Notes under the pieces: generated by a model
Seen by the model: the letters and a program-made list of their open reading frames with translations, nothing else
Told to the model about the DNA's origin: nothing
Databases searched by the model: none
Made by a program: the position numbers and the translations under genes
NCBI RefSeq assembly: GCF_963676685.1
Contig: NC_092346.1
Coordinates: 50,125,062 to 50,189,061, forward strand
From: Mytilus edulis
Lineage: Eukaryota; Mollusca; Bivalvia; Mytilida; Mytilidae
Length of the DNA: 64,000 nucleotides
Reading direction: 5' to 3'
Shown: positions 51,401 to 62,545 of the stretch, piece by piece
Numbering within the stretch: position 1 is the first letter of the stretch
Layout: each line of letters begins with the position of its first letter

Positions 51401-54400
51401 GAAGAAAAGGAGAAAGTAGAACAAAGTTTACGTGTAGCTATGGAAAAAGCTTTGGAAGAAAAAAATAAAACTTTAGAAGAAGAATTAATTAAGCAAAAAG
51501 AGAAACTAGAAACAGTCATTTTAAAGAAAGAAACTGAACAAAAAATGTTAGAAGCACAATTAAATGAAGTGAAAGAAGAAAAAGACAAACAGACAGAGGC
51601 AGTGTTACATGCCAAACAAGACATTTTAACTAACTTTGCAGATTTAATGGAAACTGAGTTACAGTGTAGTATTTGTAACGAACTTTTTGTACAGGTAGGC
51701 TCGAATTTGTTATGGAAGTATACATGTATGAAGTCTAGTCATTGTTATATATGTGATTATATTCTAAGACCTACATGTAAGTAAGTACTTAAGTACATGA
51801 TGCAAACAGGTTTCATATAGCAACATTGATTTGTATATTTCATGGACTTCTGGTGACTATAATCAGTAGTTCTAGTCCTATCTGATCTCTTGTTTTCACT
51901 GTCTTGTCAGAAGATGGGGTTAATGCAATTACAGAAAACATTGCAACATTTAAAATGAAGTTTTAATTAATGTGAAAAATGCTATATCAGGTTCACAATT
52001 ATAAGCACTCACATTCATCATTTTAGCAGTATAAATTTTCCTGTATGAACATTTGCACTTCCATAAGTTATTTTTACCAATAAACTGGGAATAACATATA
52101 CACTTCACAATAATCATTATAACAAATGCTCATTAACTTCTGAATTTAGCAAGTAATTTAAAGTAACATCAAAGGAAAATTTCTAATCTTTTCAAAATAA
52201 AAAGCCATGTTTTGAGATTAATTTTCATAGCCTTTTAATACTCTTGTTTATTTATTTTTATTCTTTCAGTATATGTTCTTGCTTAAAGTATAATGATTAT
52301 AAGTCGATACCAGAAAAGTAAAACTTATGCTGTTTGGTCAAAATGAATCTCATTTTCTCGGACATGTTTTTTATTGCTTTTGACTTTTGTAGGCGACATC
52401 ATTGAATTGTTCTCATTCATTTTGTGCATTGTGTATACAACAATGGATGAAAATCAAGAAGGAATGTGCTGTGTGTCGAGCTCCTGTAACAACAACAATG
52501 AGGGCAATTTCTCTAGATAATTACATAGATACTATGGTTTCACATCTTAGTGATGAGCTTAAGGAAAGAAGAAAACAGTTGGTGGAAAGCAGAAAAGGTA
52601 ACAAAAGAAAGTATGTTGGAATAGAATCAATAAAATGTCTTTACTAGCATATCTTTTAAAGACATTCTTTTTCTCAGCTGGTGGTTAGCTAACTAGTGTG
52701 TGGTAATTATCTTATCAAACCTAGTGGATGAGATGGCATGTTCATGTTTTGAATAATCTATAATCCATTTTAACATTGGATGAGTAAAAAAAAAAATTAA
52801 GCACCACAAATCATGCAAGACTTAGAAGTCTCAGACACCTTGATTCACCTGACAGGTAAACAAATACATGACATCAATCAATCTTTCTGAAGTTGTGTTT
52901 AATATCTGAGTGATCTGCAATTAGAGAAATATAACTTATAGTAATAATTGGATTAGTTTGTTGTAAAAATTACAGTTAAACTGTTTTAATTAAGAAGAAT
53001 TTTGAGTGAAATCTACATACAGTTTTTTATATACGAACCTATGAGTTTCAAGTACAAAAACCTTTCAAAATAGGTTGTTTATATTTGAAGGAAAAAAAAC
53101 TATCAGAGCTAGCAAAACATGTGGATGCTTGACAGAAATATCCACAGATGAATATTAGTATTCATCAAATAACAATGAATCCACAGTATACCCCATATCT
53201 TCTTTTATTTAACATAAAAAATGCTTGATATTATTTAATATTATATGCACTTATTTTTGAATGAATTGTAATTCATTATTTATATATTAAATTTTAGGTG
53301 AACAACAAAAGTTTAATGAAGAAAACAAACCAAAACCTCAAGTACCTGCAGCACGAGGGCGTGGCCGAGGTGGAAGACGAGGACGTGGTGCAAGAGGAGG
53401 AAGAGGTGGTGGGGCCAACAACCCAATAGTGGTACCTGCTGCTAATCCATTAACCAATGCTGCAGGACATCATCCTATTATTGTTGAGGATGATTTAGAG
53501 ATAGATGGTGTTGAAATCACAATCGGAGATGACGATGTAGAGGAGAGCAGTAACCCATATGCAGATTCTGATGACTCTATGGAGATTTCTAATTCATCCG
53601 ATGATTCCGATTATGTACGAGGGGACGAGGATGCTTATTATGGTGGTTATGGAACTTGTTACAGATGTGGTATGTTATCATACATGAACATTAAAAACTA
53701 TTAAAAAACAGATGTGATTTAAACCTTAATGAGACATAACACAATTAAGCCTACAAATAAAAGTAAAATAACAAAAATACCAAACTCTGAGGATTTTAAA
53801 GTCCCTTAACAAATGGCAAACTCAAAAGCGGAAACGCATCAACGGAATGGATAACAAATGTTATATCCTTGATTTGGTACAGGCATTTCCTACACAAAAA
53901 TAGACTTTTGAGAGGTTATAAAAAAAATCAAAGACCTTCAAGTATCCAAACTTTTTGCATGTGCATAGAAGTGAAAGAATCTGTTTGATAAAACATATTT
54001 GCTATTTGCAGTTTGTAAAGACACTTAGAAATAACTGTATTGACAAAATCCTAAGAAAAATAAATCTACAAGAATCACATGAATGTAAAAGATATTGTTG
54101 TATGTCTTGTTAAATGTATGATGATTTCTTGTGTTTAGATATAATGAAATTTAGTCCTGTGATTTTTTAAGGGCCGAATGCCCTAATTGTATACATTAAA
54201 TACAGAAGACTTTGCTTTCCTTTATTATTGCAGCAGACCTTATTCCTATTTGGGACACTTGACTAAAGAATCACTGAAACTTGAACTTGAAGTCATCCAA
54301 CAATCACTTTTGCTTTGTAGTGTCTGACGTGAATCTTTGTGATGTCCAGTAATGGCGAACAAATAGCATTAAAGTGTATTGATAAACATTAAGCTTACTG

Positions 54401-54880
54401 TAAACCAACTTAATTTCTCGAGCGATTAATTTTGCGACTTTCGCGAGTAGAAAAATAACGCGAAATTAAATCGTCGCGAATATGTTTAACTTGGATCTTT
54501 CCTCATTAAACTACATCAAGTTAATTAGAAAATCGCAAAATTAAATCGCCTTGAAGTAGACTAGCTGGAGATAAACGCAAAATAAAGTATCCACGAAAAT
54601 AAGTTGGTTTACAGTATTCATTTGGATTACAGGAAATGCTGCATGGAAAGGCAAGATTTATTTTTTTGGGGAAATCATACCAGAGAACTCTAAAAACATC
54701 ACAAAAATTTCTGAAATTAAAGTACTGTAGTAATCCTAGTTTGATGAATTCATACTTTCCAACTTATCAAAAGGAATAATTTTTATGTTATCAAGAAATC
54801 TTCCTAACAATATTATTGTGATATTTGTTTTATTTGTAGGTTCACGTGGTCATTGGGCAAATGGATGTCCTTTTGGATGA
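45288..54880 (+). CDS. RNF8: RNF8-type E3 ubiquitin ligase (FHA, coiled coil, RING, RG-rich, zinc knuckle)
   Basis: Seven exons (45288-45404, 47487-47603, 49791-50297, 51302-51694, 52393-52597, 53298-53669, 54840-54880) join in frame to 583 residues, against 485 in human RNF8. The FHA domain spans about 15-130, with the phosphothreonine-binding residues G43-R44, S58-R59 and N81-G82. A long Glu/Lys coiled coil runs about 190-360. The C3HC4 RING uses C369, C372, C384, H386, C389, C392, C403 and C406. After it come an RG-rich stretch (466-485), a SUMO-interaction-like IIVEDD (507-512), acidic Ser/Asp clusters and a CCHC knuckle (C567, C570, H575, C580). In vertebrates RNF8 ubiquitinates chromatin at DNA breaks; the tail added here has no counterpart in human RNF8 that I know of. 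Confidence 0.95.
45405..46494. other. RNF8 intron 1, 5' part
   Basis: A/T-rich with A and T runs. A stretch near 45,775-45,860 (taagcgtgatgcggg, taagcgtgacacgtg) carries two related words and may be repeat-derived. No gene seen. Confidence 0.35.
46495..47100 (-). mobile_element. RNase H-like retroelement fragment in RNF8 intron 1
   Basis: Minus-strand reading from about 47,045 to 46,625 gives FTEGSCQPNSL, then HRGIKINFEWTPGHA and KKEAHI, then KKWQHRWDNSDTGRFYYNF. WTPGHA followed by an AxxA-like segment and a W...W...TGR tail is the pattern of RNase H domains and their C-terminal extension in non-LTR retroelements. The usual spacing between the DGS-like and PGH motifs is shortened, and no RT is attached. 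A decayed or deleted copy. Confidence 0.6.
47487..47603 (+). CDS. RNF8: RNF8 exon 2 (FHA core)
   Basis: Acceptor atcttgtag, donor AATAAG|GTACGT. Encodes VTVGRAPDVTVCLLSNMISR and on through EGQWTVRDNK. The GR, SR and RDNK positions match human RNF8 closely. Confidence 0.93.
47604..49582. other. RNF8 intron 2, 5' part
   Basis: About 2 kb of A/T-rich sequence. Between 48,725 and 49,035 is a segment with short mirrored ends (aaccctttccgcca, ggaggaaagagtt) and repeated ggcgtcaaaagg words, possibly a decayed element. No exon with fitting phase seen. Confidence 0.35.
49583..49737 (+). repeat. Dispersed repeat, family R2, copy 5
   Basis: 'gtggtatgattgccaatgag', 'ggccttcaacaatgacca', 'tataaaaggcctcaaaatg' and 'caatccaaac' in the R2 order. 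It lies within 60 bp of the exon 3 acceptor of RNF8. Confidence 0.75.
49791..50297 (+). CDS. RNF8: RNF8 exon 3
   Basis: Acceptor atatttttag, donor AAAGAG|GTAAGA, phase 0. Begins SLNGVFVNKKKLEP, completing the FHA domain, then a Lys/Arg-rich linker (PKRQKP) and the first half of the coiled coil, rich in Glu, Lys and Met. Confidence 0.93.
50680..50935 (+). repeat. G/C-richer island in RNF8 intron 3, probable repeat
   Basis: About 255 bp clearly richer in G and C than the flanks, with words such as 'ccaaagtggggcgtcccttt' and 'ctgtgcaggatgtatcaag'. A 94-residue frame crosses it (50,602-50,886) but has no domain and no in-frame link to RNF8 exons. Most likely an inserted dispersed element. Confidence 0.35.
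51302..51694 (+). CDS. RNF8: RNF8 exon 4
   Basis: Acceptor cttaattcag, donor GTACAG|GTAGGC. Encodes about 115 residues of heptad-like coiled coil, then METELQCSICNELF, the first zinc-binding pair of the RING. Confidence 0.93.
52393..52597 (+). CDS. RNF8: RNF8 exon 5 (RING)
   Basis: Acceptor acttttgtag, donor AGAAAAG|GTAACA. Encodes ATSLNCSHSFCALCIQQWMK, then KKECAVCRAPV and the post-RING helix ending KERRKQLVESRK. Close match to the RNF8 RING in all eight zinc ligands. Confidence 0.95.
53298..53669 (+). CDS. RNF8: RNF8 exon 6 (RG-rich, SIM-like and acidic tail)
   Basis: Acceptor attaaattttag, donor GATGTG|GTATGT. Phase 1 at both ends, so an intact frame links the RING exon to the last exon. 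Encodes the RG-rich run at residues 466-485, IIVEDDLEID, acidic Ser/Asp clusters, a YYGGYGT stretch and the first two Cys of the zinc knuckle. Confidence 0.88.
54398..54614. mobile_element. 217-bp MITE with TA target sites, in RNF8 intron 6
   Basis: Begins ctgtaaaccaactta and ends taagttggtttacag, a perfect 15-bp inverted repeat, flanked by TA on both sides. This is the pattern of Tc1/mariner-type nonautonomous elements. The interior is rich in cgcgaaattaaatcg-type words and noncoding. Confidence 0.85.
54840..54880 (+). CDS. RNF8: RNF8 exon 7 (C-terminal zinc knuckle)
   Basis: Acceptor tttatttgtag, stop TGA at 54,878. The first two bases complete Gly571, then SRGHWANGCPFG. With CYRC from exon 6 it forms CX2CX4HX4C, a CCHC knuckle known from nucleic-acid-binding proteins. 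Confidence 0.88.
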
Positions 54881-55196
54881 AAAGGTTGTACAAAAACTAT
54901 ATGTGCTTGGAAGTTACCAAAGAGTGTTCAAGACAGAAAACTTTATACTCAGTATTACCAGATGTGTTCATTATTAACATTACATATATTTACAATGTGA
55001 AATGATAACAGATAGTTGTAGATTTATTATCAAATGATTGTTAGTATGTGCCTAAACTAAATTCTTTAGTATAACACCAAAAAGACCAAAACATATATAT
55101 GAAATTGATTAAAAGTTTTTTGTGTTTGGCTTACCCAATGTGTTCATAGTTAGTATTGGAAAGGGTAGTAAGTGGAAAACCACTACTATTTTGGTA

Positions 55197-56218
55197 CAGT
55201 ACACTCCGGCAAATCGGATACCCAAAATGTCTGCTAAAAATATCCGATTATCTGATATATTCGATTAGGCAATGAATGTTTATTCATTGAATATTCTGTG
55301 ATAATGAGTTGATCTAATCCTGAAATGTTTAACACCCTGACAATTTCTACATGTGTGAAAGGCTGGAGGGTTAATGAAGTGATTTTCATCAGTTACATCA
55401 ACACAGTGTTTTAGTAAAAAAAAATATCAGCTGATTATGTAATCAGTAATGTTTAAATTTGTTTGCAGTTTTTAAATCCTATATTTATTAAAACAAATTA
55501 AATATCCTAAAATATTCATGTGAATTATCATCTACCATCCATAGTTAGTGTCTTTATTTGTTTTGTAAACAAATTAGTATCCATTATTTACATTATCTCA
55601 CAGGTAAACTAATTTGGCTATAAATAGATCAAAGCATTTGTGGATAATCTCCAAACTAAAATTGTATTTGTTATAATTTTATTTCTTTGAATAATCAAAT
55701 TTGAATTTATGAAAAATAATCATTATTGTTAAAATATAATTGCATCAAGTTTATGTTTTCTGAAGACTATTTATTTATTTATCATGGTTCTAGAGGCTTC
55801 CTCACAAATTTGTTAAAAATCCAATATGGCGTCCATGACATGTGTTTACTTTTGCACATGTGAAAAAAATATTTCTGACAAAAGTCAGATTTCTCTGGTC
55901 AAAAGGGATATATATTTAACAAGAAATAGTTCCTTTTAATTCAGTAAAAACAAAATCTTCTTGTCTGCAAGATTGTAAATTTGCAACTTCCAGGTCCATT
56001 TCCTGTCAGAAAAGCATTGAAAATATCTGATTGGGCATGGTTTTGAACAAATTTACCTGAATATTCTTATCCGATTTGCCGATATATTCTTTTATCCAAT
56101 ATTCGATTACACAATGAAATTAACATTAAACATATAGGGAAGGGTTTGGTGTTTTGAAATAATATTACAATAGCTGATATATTCATTTAGCTGATATCCG
56201 ATTAGGTGGAGTCTACTG
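55197..56218. mobile_element. 1.02-kb TIR element with TA target sites, downstream of RNF8
   Basis: The left end cagtacactccggcaaatcgga is matched by the reverse complement of the right end (cagtagactccacctaatcgga), 18 of 22 positions, with TA on both flanks. The subterminal words atccgatt and gatatatt are also mirrored. No transposase frame is present. The TIR and TA duplication suit a pogo/Tigger or other Tc1/mariner relative. It lies in the likely RNF8 3' untranslated region. Confidence 0.75.
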
Positions 56219-56315
56219 TATTGGTTTATAGTGCAAAATATATTCAGATTGCATATTAATCAAATTCTAAATACTTTTCTTTGTTACTTTGAGAATGCCT
56301 CATATTGGAATGCTG

Positions 56316-56321
56316 AATAAA
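56316..56321 (+). terminator. RNF8: Candidate polyadenylation signal of RNF8
   Basis: AATAAA about 1.4 kb after the RNF8 stop, just beyond the TIR element. Other A/T-rich variants occur nearby, so the real site is uncertain. Confidence 0.3.
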
Positions 56322-56437
56322 AATTGATACATAAAACAAACAATATTCATCCACTGTAGAAGGAAAGTTTCAAATTTATTTGTACTCTACTGTTTGGCAA
56401 GCCTAATTCTTTTCTGTTTCTAAAGCTTGTATACATT

Positions 56438-57220
56438 TTTAACTCACCTGACCTGAAAGGTCAAGTGAGCTTTTCTCATCACTTGGCGTCTGTTATCCGT
56501 CGTCCGTAAACTTTTACAAAAATCTTCTCCTCTGAAACTACTGGGTCAAATTTAACCAAACTTGGCCACAATCATCATTGGGGTATCTAGTTTAAAAAAT
56601 GTGTGGCGTGACCCTGCCAACCAACCAAGATGGCTCCCATGGCTAAAAATAGAACATAGGGGTAAAATGTAGATTTTGGCTTATAACTCTAAAACCAAAG
56701 CATTTAGAGCAAATCTGACATGGGATAAAATTGTATATAAGGTCAAGATCTATCTGCCCTGAAATTTTCAGACAAATCGGACAACCGGTTATTGGGTTGC
56801 TGCCCCCGAATTAGTAATTTTAAGGAAATTTTGCAGTTTTTGGTTATTATGTTGAATATTATTATAGATAGAGATAAATTGTAAACAGCAATAATGTTCA
56901 GCAAAGTAAGATCTACAAATAAGTCAACATGACTAAAATTGTCAATTTACCCCTTTAGGAGTTATTGCCCTTTATAGTAATTTATTAACAATTTTCATAA
57001 ATTTTTGTAAATGTTTAGAAAATATTTTCCACTGTAATTACTGAGCCAAGTTCATTATAGATAGAGATAATTGTAGCAACAAGAATGTTCTGTAAAGTAA
57101 GATTTACAAACCCATCATGATCGCCAAAACACAATTTTGTCATGAATTTATCTGTGTCCATTGTTTAATATGCACATAGACCAAGGTGAGTGACACAGGC
57201 TCTTGAGAGCCTCTAGTTTA
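56438..57220 (+). repeat. Dispersed repeat with aactcacctgacctgaaagg start (family R5)
   Basis: Opens with a small hairpin (cacctgacctgaaaggtcaagtg in two halves) and ends near ggtgagtgacacaggctc and tcttgagagcctctag. Contains paired 'agatagagataa' and 'gtaagatctacaaa' words suggesting an internal duplication. A matching short piece (ttagctcacctggcccgaag) lies at 59,690. Noncoding interspersed element. Confidence 0.6.
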
Positions 57221-58859
57221 TATTTTTTCTTCAAATGTATGAATATTGTATTTGTATTCAGTGAGATTGATGTTTTGATTGGAAGATAAAAATACCAGTG
57301 CTTTTATTTTGCATTTACATAGATACAAGTGTTTCAGTATGAAGAACTCAAATTTCTTTTTCAAATCTTGTTGCTTTTGGATTAATATTTCAACACCTTG
57401 TGCACAGATGTAAAAGGTCTAGACTTATGTTTGTGAGTGTTTTGATGACTCCTGTTTAAAAGGAGCAAGTTGAACAATGTGACAAGGTTTTAAACAGAAA
57501 CCAAAGATTTAGTTTTGTTATTTTTCTAAAGAAAAAAAAACAATGTCTTCTTTATTTTATTCTCACTTTTTACTCTTATATAAATGTTTGATTTATTGGT
57601 AGTGCTATTTACAATGCATCAGCATACATACATTTTGTAAGTAATGATAGAAGTATCCTTCTAATGGCATTTTGCTATAAATAGCTACCAGTAATTTTTG
57701 TTGTTTTATTTACATTGGCAGTTGATTACTATGCAATATAACATTTTTATATTTTTTTTCAACATGATACACTAAATATTAAATTTTGATGTATGGAATA
57801 TGGTAAATGCTGTTTTGAGACTGAAATAAAAGAAAAAGAAATTGAATTAATAATGAAAAAAATAGGAAATTAAATAAATACGAAATTTAGACAGGTTTTA
57901 CTCAAGAAAAAAGATAAATAAGTCAAATGGTAACATGGTTACAATTCTTGCCAGCAATTTCATTTGACCTTTAAGATGCATTATTCACAGACCTATCAAA
58001 ATGATGAGAAAAAAGGACTTGACTAGATATTATTATATGTGAACATGATTTTCATATTGTTTTATAACACAAATTGACTTAAATATTTTGTAATGAGGAT
58101 TGTATCAAATATGTACTTATATTGTTTACTTTTTTTTTAAATGCCTGTCATATGAATTTTTGTCTATTGAACTACATCTAAGGATAACTATACCGATAGT
58201 TTAGAAAAAAACTGCAATATTCAGCATAATTTTAGATTCTGTGAAGTCTAAAAAAAAAGAATCCTGTAACTTAATATAGCACATGGTACTTAAATTGATT
58301 TATCTACAAAATGGTGTATAACACTGCTCCCTTTCTTTTTGTAATCATTTGCCAAGTTTGTCAATTGCAATTATTTTGTCTTCCAATTTTTTTTTTGGGG
58401 GGGAGGGGGGATATCTTCCTATATTTATAAATGTAAACACATTGCCGGTAAAAATTACTAAAATTTCATTTATCAGATCTTCAAAGAATTTTAAGACATG
58501 TTCGTTTCTTTTTTGTATGTGTTTAAAGGATGGGGACAAACACATATCATGCTTTTTTTTTTTAAAGCAGCTGTTTATTTGATATATAAAAATGAGACTT
58601 AAGATTTGTTTTAATTGTTACAAAATAAACAAATAAACTGGAGAGTTCCATGCTCCTGTAGTACAGTTTTCAGTGTTATTGATTAAGAATTTCTTAAAAA
58701 CTTTGCATGACAGACTGAAAATATTTTGCAAGAAAATCCATTATATGTTCATGAATTTCTATTGACTTTGTCCTCAGTAATAGAGTTGTCTTTCCATCTC
58801 ATAGTTCCAGGATTTCAACTGACAAGACATTGTAAACTTCTCTTGAACTGAATTTTAAT
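57221..58859. other. Gene-free A/T-rich stretch
   Basis: No exon, RNA gene or known family member recognised. Contains T and G runs at 58,389-58,410. Small open frames at 58,345-58,582 on both strands are unsupported. Confidence 0.5.
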
Positions 58860-59215
58860 GTGCGTATTGTTATGCGTTTACTTTTCTACATTGGCTAGAG
58901 GTATAGGGGGAGGGTTGAGATCTCACAAACATGTTTAACCCCGCCGCATTTTTGCGCCTGTCCCAAGTCAGAAGCCTCTGGCCTTTGTTAGTCTTGTATT
59001 ATTTTAATTTTAGTTTCTTGTGTACAATTTGGAAATTAGTATGGCGTTCATTATCACTGAATTAGTATATATTTGTTTAGGGGCCAGTTGAAGGACGCCT
59101 CCAGGTGCGAGAATTTCTCGCTACATTGAAGACCTGTTGGTGACTTTCTGCTGTTGTTTTTTTCTATGGGCGGGTTATGTCTCTTTGGCACATTCCCCAT
59201 TTCCATTCTCAATTT
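58860..59215 (-). repeat. Dispersed repeat, family R1, copy 3 (longest)
   Basis: The right part (59,085-59,215) matches the copy at 7,640-7,768. The left part (gttatgcgtttactttt, ccccgccgcatttttgcgcc, gtcagaagcctctggc) extends the family further than the other copies. Confidence 0.7.
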
Positions 59216-59287
59216 TATATCTGATAAAGTGAAGTGTTTGAAGCTACAGACAGTTTGATTTGATATATTATAAAACTCTGAAATCAT

Positions 59288-59940
59288 TTTTATACGATCG
59301 CACACATTTTTGCGGTTGTATATTGGTATCACGTTGTCGGCGTTGGCGGCTGCGTTGTCAGCGTCTTCTGAAGACGGATGGTTTCCGGATTATAACTTTA
59401 GTATAAGAAAATAGAAATCAATAAAATTTTAGGACAATGTTTATAACCACAAAAGGAAGGTTAGGATTGCTTTTGGGGGTTTTGGTCCCATTGGTTTAGT
59501 AATAAGGGGTCCAAAACTTACATTTATCGAGTTTTAGGACAATAAATTTTGTACAAGTATTTCAATTACTCTGAAATTATACCACAATGTTCATACTATT
59601 AAGTAGAAGGTTGGGATTTATTTTAAGGGTTATGGGGCAAACACTCTAGGAATTAAGGGCCAAAAAGGGGCCAGAAACAAGCATTTTTAGCTCACCTGGC
59701 CCGAAGATTTTTCTTCAAATATTTCTTTTGAGGAAATTTATATTCAACAGCATAGAGTATTACTCAAAAGCAAAAAAAAAAAATTATAGTTCATTAGACC
59801 ACATTCATTCTGTGTCAGAAACCTTTGCCGTGTCAACTATTTAATCACAATCCAAATTCAGAGGTATATCAAGCTTGAATGTTGTGTCCATACTTGCCCC
59901 AACTGTTCAGGATTCGAACTCTGCGGTCGTAAAAAGCTGC
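59288..59940 (-). mobile_element. R4 TIR element, inverted deletion copy
   Basis: Starts ttatacgatcgcac and ends ctctgcggtcgtaa: the R4 element in reverse with mutated ends and fewer internal modules. The part at 59,790-59,940 mirrors 34,620-34,770. A fragment of R5 (59,690) interrupts it. Confidence 0.65.
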
Positions 59941-60309
59941 ACCCTGCAGAGCATCTGGTAAAGCTTATAATTATCTGACAAAGTCAGTCTGTCAGAGTGC
60001 AATACAAATGGTTTCCAGATGATAACTTGATGATCCCACACTTCATTGGATGAAACTTATGCCTATGGAATACATACGATTTCAGGGTCCAAGGTTAGGA
60101 TTAAATGGTACTAAAATAGGAAAAATAATAACTTGTTTGATTGGAATGAAAAAATGGAAAGGAGAAGATGTCTATTATTTCCTGATCAACTGGTCATATA
60201 TCAAGGTCAACTGTTATATGAAATGAAAACAAATGTTCCTGGATGATAACTATAGAGTTTCCCCTAATTAATTTGAAAGAAGGGTCAACAGGTGAAAGAT
60301 AAAAGAGAG

Positions 60310-60445
60310 GATTTGATTTAGATTTTTAGTGTTTTAACGCCACTTTTAAGCACCGCATTTAGGCTATTTCATGGCAACCAGTTTTTATTGGTGGAGGAAG
60401 CCGGAGTGCCCGGAGAAAACCACCAACCTTCGATAGGAAAACTTA
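60310..60445 (+). repeat. Repeat with ggtggaggaagccggagtgc core
   Basis: 'tgttttaacgccacttttaa' followed by 'attggtggaggaagccggag' and 'cccggagaaaaccaccaac'. I recognise this kind of core from interspersed repeats of marine invertebrates, possibly a SINE central domain, but only one copy occurs here. Confidence 0.4.
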
Positions 60446-60744
60446 CAATCCTAGTCAATTAAGATTAAAGACGAAGCATTATGAATTCAGGGTTAAATGG
60501 TCTGTTGATAAAATTAGATTTTTAATCGGATATCAAAAAGAAAAAATATCTGTTATTAGTTGGGAGATGTACGGAGGATGTGTCATAATGTATGTACAAT
60601 TTCCTTGGTCAGAGATTGAGGTAAAAGACTTTGGTTTCAGTTGACAACCCTTTATCCTGTGGTAAAGATGCAAAGTTTTATCACACGTAATCAGAGAGAT
60701 TGCTCCCATCTCCATGATGTCTTGTTTTCACGACTTTAAGCTTT

Positions 60745-60890
60745 GTTGTTTTTGAGCTGCTGACCATAAAGTTCTAATAGCAAAAAGGTACCAGGATTAT
60801 AATGTAATATGCAAACCACGCGTTTCGTCTACATAAGACTCATGAGTGACGCTCAAATCAAAATAGTTAGAAAGCCAAACAAGTACAAAG
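60745..60890 (+). repeat. Repeat with cgcgtttcgtctacataaga word
   Basis: 'accaggattataatgta', 'cacgcgtttcgtctacat' and 'agactcatgagtgacgctc' form a G/C-richer island of a kind I associate with bivalve interspersed repeats. One copy in the window, so assignment rests on recall. Confidence 0.35.
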
Positions 60891-62411
60891 TTGAAGAGCA
60901 TTGGAGACCCAACATTCCAAAAAGTTGTGCCAGATACGACTAAGGTCATCTTTGTCTGGGATAAGAAAATAATGATGCTTAGATTAGTTTTGTCCTTGCA
61001 ATTTCAGAATCCTACAAAATGTTTTGCTTATTTGACTTGTTTTGGATTCTTGATTAGCAAATATTATTTTATGCAGGAAAATCCGGTTTATAGAAAAACT
61101 TGTATAGATGAAAAATATTAAGAAGAAAACTTATCCTTTTGATTTTTGAGGTGAGGGTAAGGTTAGCTGATAAAAATTGACTTAAAATGAGAAAAACTTT
61201 TGAAATTGCAATTTTAAATTTGTGGCTGATAGATATTTTGATGTACACTTGTTGGATTTTGATCAAATTTAATACGGTTTAAGAAGGTAGGTAAAGATTA
61301 AAAAAAGTGTTACGTTTTACTGGCTATTTGCTTCCAGACATTTCTGGTTAACCGAGGTCACTAGAACAACATGTGCATCTCTTGTAAGTTTCTATATTTT
61401 TACTGTATTATTAGTCTGACACTAAAGTATATAGTTATTTTTCTTAATTGATAAGTCTTGTGATTAGTACGCCTGACAAAGAAGGACACAGAGGGTTTAT
61501 GTTTATCGACTTTTTCAAGGAAATTTTATAATATTACCACTATTTCAAGATTGAACAACAATCTTTAATCCGAATTTCGAAAGAAAGTCCAGTTCATTTA
61601 AAATAGGTTGAGGGTATGTGTTTGACCAAAAAGAAACATCACCCTTATCAGACATTGCTGTAAATATGCCTTATAAATGGGAGTAGCTACTTATTATTCA
61701 GACAGGGCATTAGATACAATTCTGACACCAGAAGCTGATCATTTTCAGTAGCAGATTCACAACGAGATAGGGTAAAAAAGAAATAACAAAAAACGATAAC
61801 GAATCTATGATAATCAATAAATAAATGGCGACGAATAACAAAAACCAACACTGTACGACCCTTGAATTATCAAGTCTTTTTGTTTGCTTTAATAGTGTTT
61901 AATTAAGATATAAATTTATAATATCTTCCATTTTTGCTAATGTACTTTGTCTATATGCATGTTTTAATGCTTTCTTGTGACATATGACGTGACTCTGTAC
62001 ATCCCGTCATCGTGTTTTTGTGCTATGGTTAATTTATGTATTCTTGTCTTTTATTTTTGTTAATATGATTTGTCTATATATAAAGGCAACAGTAGTATAC
62101 CGCTGTTCGAAATTCATAAATCGATTGAGAAAAAAAACCAAATCCGGGTTACAAACTAAAACTGTGGGAAACATCAAATACAAGAGAACTACGAGACAAC
62201 AGATTCACAACAATAAAATGTAACACACACAGAAATGCGTTTTTGTGTAACATATTTGTTTGTTTTATAGGGATGAAGACTTATAACACAATGTTGACAG
62301 CTATTCAGCTGTTCCTGTATTTTAGACATTTCTTCCTATAATGTCCGTTAGTTTTGTTCACACATTGTTGTCAATAAAAGAAATTTAAAATTAACTGTCA
62401 TAGAAGTGAGA
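60891..62411. other. Gene-free A/T-rich stretch
   Basis: No supported exon. Frames at 60,891-61,121 and 62,020-62,223 lack domains and splice partners. Confidence 0.45.
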
Positions 62412-62545
62412 ATTTTTAGCAAGTAAGGAATATGACCGTTGCTATCCATTCGTTTGATGTATTTGAATACTTGGTTTTGCGATTTTAGTTAGGGAGTTTC
62501 CGCTTGGAATTTTAGTTCGGTATATCTGTTGTTCTACTTTTTGCA
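62412..62545 (+). repeat. Dispersed repeat, family R3, copy 3
   Basis: 'gcaagtaaggaatatgacc', 'ccattcgtttgatgt' and 'gggagtttccgcttggaatt' match the copies at 182 and 4,512 with divergence. Confidence 0.55.

Noticed and set aside
50060..51624. Minus-strand Ser/Phe-rich frames
   Set aside because: They are antisense shadows of the Glu/Lys-rich RNF8 coiled coil.
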